Shown piece by piece: positions 56,473 through 64,000 of a stretch of 64,000 bases of DNA (positions within the stretch are counted from its first letter, which is position 1; each line of letters starts with the position of its first letter). Source of the DNA: Vitellaria paradoxa. Its lineage: Eukaryota > Streptophyta > Magnoliopsida > Ericales > Sapotaceae. The stretch covers positions 53,499,947 through 53,563,946 of the forward strand of contig CM034233.1 of assembly GCA_019916065.1 (NCBI GenBank), in the 5' to 3' direction. The translations under genes were made by a program, and so were the position numbers. Under the pieces are notes generated by a model that made no database searches, was not told the DNA's origin, and saw only the letters and a list, made by a program, of their open reading frames with translations.

Positions 56473-58289
56473 TGACCGCTATTAGAAAGTGCGTCTAAAT
56501 TAACCCCCAAGTGCAAGGGTGTGCGGTGTAGTTTTAACTCGGTGAGTCCGAGGTCGAATTCACAACGAGCCTATATTATTTAGTTTCTAGGTTATAATGG
56601 AAATTCTAAATTTGAATGTAAACTAAGTTTGAAAGTTAATTAAAACTAATTCCTAGGGTTTTGCAAGTTCAAAATGTAAACTAAAACGAATTAACAACTT
56701 ATTACCAAAATTCCAGCAATTTAAAATTGATTTTTTTTTATTCAAGGAATAAAATATTAACTAAACGAATTTTTCCTAATTTAAATGCGCAGCAAAATAA
56801 TCTAATCTAAAAACTGCAATGTAAATGCTTAAATTAAATCAAACGAAGGCAATTCAATTAATAAGCAAATAAATTTGAAAAGTCCTTGATCCAACTATCA
56901 ATTCCGGGTAGTTTACGTCTTCACTATGGGATGAGTTGTAATACTTGCGTTAAAACCTAAATTAGGATTTATTCGAAAATTATTGAGAAAGTTTTAATCA
57001 AAAGCTTTTACCAGTGATTACAGAGAATATAGTTAAAAACTTCTGTTTTCGAAGGGTTTTCAAACAATCCTATTCGAATTTGGATTCAAATCCAATTCTT
57101 CTAGTTTATCCAAAATTATTAAGAAAATTTTAATCGAAAACCTTTACCAGTGATTACAGATAATATAGTTAAAGGTTTTCGTTTTCGAATGTTTCTGAAA
57201 TAAACTAATTCAAATTAGTATTCAAAATCTGAATTTTCAGTTCTTCAAAATTATTAAGAAAATTTTAATCGAAAACCCTTACCAGTGATTGCAAAGAATA
57301 TAGTCATAGGTTTTCGTTTTCGAAAGTTTTTGAAAGAACTGAATTAGGTTTTAAAAAGTGTAGATCCCTACGCATGAGCATCCGCAAACCATGCGAAGGG
57401 TCTACGCAAACGTCTCAAAGTTGTAGACCCCTACGCATGAGCTTTCGCAACTCTGCGAAGGGTCTACGCAAACCCCATAGATAAGAGTAAACTACCCTTT
57501 CTTGATTCGTTGAATCAAGAACTAGGATTTCTACGCTAGCATGCTTGTAAACGAAATGAATATATTCATCGAAAACATATTTAAAGGGTTTGCTAAATCG
57601 AACAATGAAACAAGATTATTAAACGACTAAATCAAGATTAAAGATGTGAAATCAATCAAACTTCTATTTCGAATATTCAAATAGTATCATTAATCCGAGA
57701 AAGAATTGTAACGTACTCAAAAACAAATTTCGAAATAAAATGCTGAATGGTAACTGCTGAAGTGAATGCGATGAAAGCTCCGAACCCACGCAAGAACATC
57801 AACGTAAGTAAAACAAAACCCTCCAAAATTTCTAGACGAATGAAGAATATAGAGAAAAGAAGAAAAAGAAGAAGAAGAAGGAAAAGAAGTAGTCGTAGCC
57901 GTCCTCTTTTTCGGCCCTCAAGCAGTCCTTTTATAACTTGTAAAAGAAACCCTAAAACTTAAATTGCCCGCGCGACGGTTCACCATACTGTGGTCCGGAC
58001 CGTGCGGCAGGTGGTCCGGACCACAGAAGCCTGTTTTCTACACTTTTGCTCCTCATTTGCCGCTAAGTCCTTGGGGTACTCCGAGCCATCCTGAACGAAG
58101 TAGGTTCGATATCCTCCTCTTCATCTCCAAAGTCATTATCTTCTTCATTTAATTCACCGTTTTCCCTGCAATTAAGAAAACAAACCTTATAAGTGATAAA
58201 ATAATGATAATTCTTCAAAATAAAGTACTCAATTACCTTAATAACCATGAAAACGTGGAGTTTGTAATTACACTTTTCAAGTGTAATCA
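56473..58289 (-). repeat. 5' LTR of element B
   Basis: 1,817 bp with the same features as the 3' copy at a constant offset of 20,414: three ~130-bp repeats (about 56990-57330), hairpins (57358-57467; 57499-57521), TATA (57928-57937), and palindrome module with both arms perfect (57988-58026). Confidence 0.95.
57928..58026 (-). promoter_or_regulatory. U3 double palindrome and TATA box, B 5' LTR
   Basis: Module 57988-58026 with perfect 14-bp outer arms, then GTTATAAAAG about 50 bp downstream on the minus strand. As this is the 5' LTR it is the likely promoter for the B genomic transcript. Confidence 0.6.
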
Positions 58290-60427
58290 GGCACCCTGGG
58301 TTATTGTACTTTGGCAGGGTCTTATATTGAAGAATGGCTTTAACCTGTTCTGCCATGAAAGCTTTTTCCTTGACACTCACCCTTCTCTTGACAGTGCAAA
58401 GGTCTTTTAGAAACTTAGAGTAAGATGGAACTTGTTTGATTGCATCTAACAAGGGTAGGTTGATCCTTACTTGCTTGAAAACCTCAAAAATCTTAGAGTT
58501 CAACAACTCTTTCTTTATCTTACTCATTTGGCTTGGAAAAGGTGGTTGGGGTTGGAAACCTACAACTTGTTCTCTCTTGTTATTCTCATCTTTATTTTCT
58601 TCAACCCTATTCTTTTTCTTTTTCTCATTTTTCTCATTTCTCACAACTTCTTCCACAACATCATCATCATTTCTCTTCCCCTCATCAACATTTCTTTTCT
58701 TTTTTATTCTACTCTCTCCTTGTTCACTGCTCTCCCTTTTTTCACCATAAACCATTCCCTCTTTATCATTAACCCTCAACAACCTCGGATCTTCTGGCTT
58801 TTCAATTTTCTTCCCATTCCTCAATGTCGTGATTGCTTGCACATGGTCATGGGTTAATTTCTCACCTAAAGTCTCACCCATATGAACTTGACCCTAAGGG
58901 TTTTAGATGGTCTGTGAAGGTAATCTACCATTTTTAGCTTGACTCTGACTTTGGATGAGCTTGGTCAATAGGTTCCTAATATCCTCAATGGCCCTATTGG
59001 TTTGTTCTTGATTCTTTACCGTTTGATTGTTAATACCAATTTGACCTTGTATAAACTATTGAAGGGTGTCTTCTAAAGATGACTTCCTATATTGAGGTTG
59101 GAAAGAACTAGAAGATGGACCTTGTGCTTGACCTTGAGAAGGGTTTGAATTGAAATGTGGGGGATAAGGTGCACTAGATAAATCATTCCTCCATGAAAAA
59201 TTGGGATGATTTCTCAACCCAAGATGATATTGGTTACGAAGGGGAGGGTGTCCTGACTGAGCTTGAGTTTGGCTGGAGTATGGCTTAGGGAAAGTGTGTG
59301 AGGTGTTTGTGTTTGAAGTTCGCCCATACAAAACTTCCTTGAAAGCTGGAACCGTGGGGCAATCATCAGTGCTATGGTCAGGTACCTCACAAATGACACA
59401 TCTCACTTCCCTCTCGCTCACCATATTCACCTTCTTCGTTTCAAGTAACTCCACTTTCCTAGTAAGAGCAGCTATCCTAGCACTCAAATCGTCATTTTCA
59501 CTCAGTCTTAATTTCCCGCTAGATTGTGCTTGGACTCCTCTAGACTCTAAGGGTGAGGGTGATGTTACCTCCCAAGATTTGGTATTTTCAGCCAACTCCT
59601 CCAAAAACTCATAGGCTTCCTTAGCTGACTTATCAAGAAACTGCCATTACTTATTGTACCCACTAACTGTTTATGCTCAGATGGCAATGCATCATAGAAA
59701 AAACTACACGACCGCCAAATCAGAAATCCATGATGAGGACATGCATTGCATAAATCATTAAACCTCTCTGATGCATGAAAAAATAACTCACCCGGTTGAC
59801 ATGAAAAATTCATGATTTGTTTTTGCAACATTAATGTTCTATGAGCTAGGAAATACTTTTTCAAAAATTCCGCTTGCATTTCTCTCCATGTGCCAATAAA
59901 ACGAGGTCTTAAGGAATTGAGCCATATTTTGGCCTTATCCTTTAAAGAAAATGGAAACAACCGCAACCTTACGGTGTCTTCGCTCACATTTTGATCCATG
60001 CAAGTGGCACACACATCCTCAAACTCTTTCATGTATGTGTATGGGTTTTTTGAATCCATGCCATGAAATGTGGGTAACAATTGTATTGTGCCAGGCTTGA
60101 AAGTGAAATTCCATTTAGAGGAAGGATGATGCAAGAAGGGGTAGTTTGTCGCATGGGGTGCAACAACTCCCTCAATGGTCGTGCATCTAAAGGAGCTACG
60201 GCCTCATGGCCATTTTGTCCATTATCTCCCAAATTTTTCATAAAATGCACTAAATCAGTAGAAATAGATGATGATGATGGTGATTGTGGTGTAGATGATG
60301 TGGATGATGAAGTCAATGAAAACTCGATGAATTCCTCTATAGGTTGAGGTTGTAGATGCAAAATTGATTGAACAATCCTACCTGACGTAAGATGCATGCA
60401 CAAGATGCAACAAATGCACAAGCACAA
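58290..60427 (-). pseudogene. gag: Gag and N-terminal protease side of element C
   Basis: Minus strand, several frames. Possible starts are at 60427 or 60397. The Gag core (LLPTFHGMDSKNPYTYMKEF, SLKDKAKIWLNSL, CPHHGFLIWRS) is at 59640-60100. An intact CCHC knuckle (CVICEVPDHSTDDC) lies near 59375-59420, then a Q/P/S-rich stretch, LRNGKKIEKPED (near 58810), a Lys/Glu/Asn-rich part and the conserved PLLDAIKQVPSYSKFLKDLC (58390-58450). It ends at KYNNPGC where B enters (58290-58294 is the GGCAC duplicate). Frameshifts near 60100 and 59600 and a stop near 58885 inactivate it. Confidence 0.85.
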
Positions 60428-60622
60428 GCAATTTATGAATGTCTATTGATACTAGCTTATTTCAAGTCAAAAACTACTAATGAAAAAGTGAAAAGGATGA
60501 AACGAGATTACCCAACAAGTGTACAATCCGTCGTTGTAAATGGTGGTGAGGATGAATCTGCCCAAACTTCCCAAGATCGTCGTTCACCGTTGCTTAAGGC
60601 TCCCTGGCAACAGCGCCAAAAG
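60428..60622 (-). other. 5' leader of C with primer binding site
   Basis: TGGCGCTGTTGCCAGGGA on the minus strand at 60601-60618, 4 bp from the LTR, differs at two bases from the tRNA-Asp site of A. The leader to gag holds no gene. Confidence 0.75.
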
Positions 60623-62262
60623 TGCTTTCTCGATTCCAATGTATTAATATTGGCTCAACCCCAATTGCAGGGTGTCTATTGAAGCACAATAACTGGTGAG
60701 AACCGGATCGTGTCCACAGAGAGCCTTGATAAAAATTAGTGAACAAACAATTTTTGGAAAAAGTTTTAGGCAAATTTCAAACCCACAATGAATGATAGAG
60801 ATTGAATTTGGTTTTAGCAATGGTTGCTTGGATAAAAGTTTTGGTTTAGAAAACAAATGAAAGAAAACATTGGATCCAAGACAAACTAGTAGTGATTGAT
60901 AATAAATTCCAAGGGATCTACACCTAAAAAGAGTAGATCAGAAGATATTCTATATATAAAACCACTTAGAACAATCCAAATCTGATTTAAATAGGGAATT
61001 AAGAACAAAAATCTGATTGAGAATTCAAATCAAACACCTCATATGCATGATCTATAGATTTTACTTATAAATTCTAAAATTAGCAATCACCATACAAATT
61101 TAAGAGAGATGCATGATAATTCGAAGTAGAAATTCATAGGCAAAATCGTAAACAAATTCAGATTTCAATTGAAATCTCAACCCAAAATCAATAATAAATT
61201 CAAATCAAACATAGATTGGTCCATTAACACATGAGATTTCAACATTAAACCCATTACCTAGGAATTTTTTTGCAAATCAACTACGAGACTTGCCTTGAAT
61301 CCAAGAGAGAAGTCTACTCAAACATAATGGAAGAAGAAAACAGTAGAAAATGAAGTAAATCCATTCATGAAATTGAAATTTTGCCATAAGGAATTAAGGA
61401 ATTGAAATTTGAATACACTTTCTCTCTCTAAAATTCTCTCTCTATACAAGGAAACTCAACTAAAAGGAATGAATCTGTATATCCATATATGTGTATCTCC
61501 TTCGTACATATATATATGAAATATAACATGTAACAGTACATAACCGCCCCTTTCTCAAAAGCTGAATTTCAGGATCCTCGTATTGCAGGTTGGTTCGAAC
61601 CAAGTTCTGGGACTTAGTCAATTTTCACTCCAGTTGGACTTTGCACAGCCTCTGTTGTTCTAACCAGTGTTTGAACAAGGGTTCGAACCATGTTTTGGGA
61701 CTTAGAAAATTTTAATCTCTTGATGCTTGTCACCCTTCTGTTGATCGAACAAAGGTTTGAACAAGGGCTAGTTCGAACCAAAATTCCATACTTAGAAAAT
61801 TTTGATCTCCTAATGCTTATCACCTTTCTGTTGATCGAACTAAGGTTCAAACCACATATGATTTGAACAAAGGTTCAAACAACTTTGCCATAGTCGATTT
61901 GTTCACTTGTTGGTCTGCACCATCTTCTATTGTTCTAACCAAGGTTCAAACAACCTATGGTTTGAACATTGGTTCGAACCACTTTTTCCAACACTTAGCC
62001 AAATTCAATTGCATCTTTCTCTGGTGTGCCTTCTGTGGTTAGAACATTGGTTTGAACAATAGTTGGTTCAAACATGTGTTTGAACATTTTTTGGATTTCT
62101 TCCAATTTAGTCCAACTTCAATCATTTTAGTCCCAAACACCTACAAATCACAAGAAATCCTCATGAATGCATCTAAAAACACTTTCTCATCTTTTTAGAA
62201 TGTAAATATACCTAACAAACCACAAATTAAGGTTAATGATTGTACTTTCTATAGTACAATCA
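60623..62262 (-). repeat. 5' LTR of element C
   Basis: 1,640 bp; plus-strand ends TGCTTTCTCG and TAGTACAATCA. In element sense it starts with perfect hairpin arms TGATTGTACT/AGTACAATCA around a 6-base loop. The GGTTCGAACC array (61588-62085) has fewer copies than in the 3' LTR. TATATATAT is at about 61508-61516. Confidence 0.9.
61508..62085 (-). promoter_or_regulatory. GGTTCGAACC palindrome array and TATA box, C 5' LTR
   Basis: Same layout as in the 3' LTR, but lacking about four motif copies near 61595, 61680 and 61770. It also contains a 20-bp palindrome-like GTTCAAACATGTGTTTGAAC at 62067-62086. Confidence 0.5.
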
Positions 62263-64000
62263 CCCATTCACTTTAAATCGATGCCCATTCTTCCGGTTTT
62301 CAATTTCGATAGCTCCATGGTCCGATACATGTGTTACAATGAACGGTCCCGACCACTTAGATTGTAATTTACTCGAGAATAAGTGCAGTCATGAGCGATA
62401 AAGAAGTACTTTCTGACCTTTATGGAATGCTCATCGTGCAATGTGTTGGTCGTGTACTTTCTTCATCTTTTCCTTAGAAATTAATGCATTTTCATATGCA
62501 TCATTTTGTAACTCGTCCATTTCTACAATTTGTAGTTTACAGTGTAGCCCTGCTTCATCAATATTGGCATTAAATTGCTAAATTGCTCAAAAGGCTTTAT
62601 ATTCCAATTCCACGGGCAAGTGACACGGCTTACCATAAACTAACTAATAAGGTGACATTCCCAAGGTGGTTTTATATGCAGTACGATATGCCCATAGGGA
62701 ATCTATCAGCCTCAGTGACCAATCTTTGCGAGTAGGATTAACCGTCTTTTCTAGAATTTGCTTGATTTCCCTATTTGCAAGCTCTACTTGGCCACTTGTC
62801 TGGGGTTGATATGAAGTACCCATTTTATGTGCTACCCCATATTTAAGCCATAGAGTTCCTACTGGTCGGTTACAAAAATGCTTTCCTCCATCACTGATTA
62901 TTGCTCGAGGTACCCCGAAGCGAGAAAATATATTTTTGTGGAGGAATTTGAGCATGACTTTGTGATCATTAGTCCTAGTGGCAACTGCTTCTACCCCTTT
63001 GGACACATAATCAACCCCTACTAGGATGAATTCAGACCCAAAAGATATTGGAAAAGGGCCCATGAAATCTATTCTCCAACAATCGAATACTTCTAACATG
63101 AGAATAGGGGATAAAGGCATCATATTCTTTCGAGTCAAGCTACCTAGACGTTGACACCTATCACAAGTGGTGTAGAAATGATGTATGTCCTTGAATAATG
63201 TAGGCCAGTAATATCCACATTGCAAAATTTTGGCAGCTATTTTGTTTATGGAAAAATGGCCACCACATGCTTGAGAATGACAGAACTCTATTATTCCTGG
63301 GGCTTCCCACTCAGGAATACATCGTCGGATAACTTGATCTAGACAATATTTGAACAAATACGGATCATCCCAAAAGAAAACTCGTACATTCCTAAGGAAT
63401 TTCTTCCTATCCTTGGAACTCCATTCATTTGGGATTTTACCTGTCACTAAGTAATTAGCAATATCAGCGTACCAAGGTGGATTGGAGGCTGTTATTACTT
63501 GTACGTGAAACAACTGTTCATTTGAGAAACTATCATTGATTTGAGTATCGTCTTTGGGATAAGCTTTTGCCGGTAAACGTGACAGATGATCCCCTACCAC
63601 ATTCTCCACTCTTTTTATCTCTTATTTCGAGGTCAAACTCTTGCAATAATAATATCTATCGAATTAACCGTGGTTTGGCCTCTTGTTTGGTTAACAAGTA
63701 CTTAAGTGCATAATGATAGATAAAAACAATAACTGTTGAACCAACGAGATAAGACCGAAATTTCTCAAGGGCGAAGATAACTGCTAATAGCTCATTTTCA
63801 GTTGTCGTGTAATTCTTTTGCACATCATTAAGAGTTTTACTAGCATAATAAATGACATGCGCCTTTGTATCCCTTTTCTGCCCTAACACAGCTCCAATAG
63901 CATGGTCACTAGCATCGCATATACGTTCAAATGGTAGTGACCAATCAGGAGATTGTAATATAGGAGCTGTAGTTAGACATCCTTTGAGTTTATCGAAAGC
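62263..64000 (-). pseudogene. pol: pol: RNase H and integrase of element D (continues right)
   Basis: Minus strand. From the right edge: the end of RT/RNase H ([23 protein letters not shown], 63830-63889), [17 protein letters not shown] text near 63600, then a 321-codon open stretch (62644-63609). That stretch has H2C2 (HSQACGGHF ... FYTTCDRC, tyrosine replacing one cysteine), core ([26 protein letters not shown]) and [12 protein letters not shown]. The integrase C-terminus (62268-62643) is broken by stops, then continues at 28269-28184 after element C. RT and gag lie beyond the window. Confidence 0.9.

Larger units (their letters stand above)
36059..58289 (-). mobile_element. Element B: Athila-like retrotransposon split by A, TSD GGCAC
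   Basis: Minus-strand element with two 1,817-bp LTRs, primer site, gag-protease (53803-56280), pol (42780-43380 plus 51207-53802), and a third open region (39896-41875). GGCAC stands at 36054-36058 and 58290-58294. Element A is inserted in its integrase. Minus A, B is about 14.4 kb. LTRs differ by a few tens of bases without length change, so it is fairly young, but several stops in pol make it inactive. Confidence 0.95.
28270..62262 (-). mobile_element. Element C: Athila-like retrotransposon split by B, TSD CCCAT
   Basis: Minus-strand element with LTRs at 28270-29969 and 60623-62262, a tRNA-Asp-like primer site (60601-60618), gag (58295-60427), protease to integrase (32472-36058) and a 2.5 kb 3' non-coding region. 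B lies inside its protease. It belongs to a different family from A, B, D, G and H: its LTR starts TGATTGTACT and carries GGTTCGAACC palindromes. It has no full third ORF. LTR differences of several percent plus indels make it older than B. Confidence 0.92.
11422..64000 (-). mobile_element. Element D: Athila-like retrotransposon (right end outside window)
   Basis: Minus-strand element starting with its 3' LTR (11422-12961; flank GTAAG). It continues with 3' non-coding DNA, a two-part third open region (14711-16007 and 26668-27308) and the end of pol (28184-28269). The rest of pol resumes at 62263-64000. It is interrupted by E at 16008 and by C at 28270. Reading across both insertion points restores homology to B in the same order, which is the evidence that the pieces are one element. 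Its 5' LTR, gag and most of RT are not in the window. Confidence 0.88.

Noticed and set aside
58436..58857. Plus-strand Phe/Ser-rich frames over C gag
   Set aside because: Complement of the Lys/Glu/Asn-rich gag segment; no independent evidence.

Overview
This window is plant genomic DNA made almost entirely of LTR retrotransposons. I see no host gene, tRNA, rRNA or CRISPR array. The coding traces are Ty3/gypsy gag, protease (DLGA type), RT (FMDD box), RNase H and integrase of the Athila-like branch. Most elements carry a tRNA-Asp type primer site (TGGCGCCGTTGCCGGGGA or variants), and two of them have an extra open region downstream of pol. An angiosperm is certain and a eudicot is likely; I cannot name a species. 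Letters A to H below are local names.

Layout. The right four fifths is a Russian doll of insertions, each supported by TG...CA ends and, where both sides are visible, by 5-bp target duplications. Element F (minus, only gag seen) received D at 11422 (minus; its other end lies beyond 64000). D received E (16008-26667, plus, non-coding, tRNA-iMet primer site) and C (28270-62262, minus, TSD CCCAT). C received B (36059-58289, minus, TSD GGCAC) inside its protease. B received A (43381-51206, plus, TSD CAAGC) inside its integrase. By eye, LTR divergence grows outward (A under 1%, B one to two percent, C and E several percent), which fits the nesting order. The left fifth holds F gag broken by a solo LTR (G, 8819-10337, TSD CCTCC) and by a decayed plus-strand element H (pol 2079-4580, truncated 3' LTR to 8159). 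The first 1.9 kb is a mosaic of sequences that occur again further right.

How the parts work together. B, C, D and H once had full pol genes and are now broken by stops and frameshifts. A is young and has no pol: it carries one gag-like gene with a long acidic tail of unknown function, plus a 3' non-coding region nearly identical to that of B. It is therefore best read as a gag-bearing non-autonomous partner mobilised by B-type relatives.

The most interesting unexplained signal is shared architecture in non-coding DNA. Every LTR family here has self-complementary 10-14 bp motifs just upstream (50-75 bp) of its likely TATA box. The motif differs by family: GGTCCGGACC in A, B and G; TGTCCGGACA in D; GGTTCGAACC in C; GGGCGCCC in E. 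Related modules recur after pol, ahead of the third open region in B and D. All Athila-like LTRs also begin with a near-perfect hairpin, and the 3' internal regions share a hairpin followed by a second polypurine-tract-like sequence.
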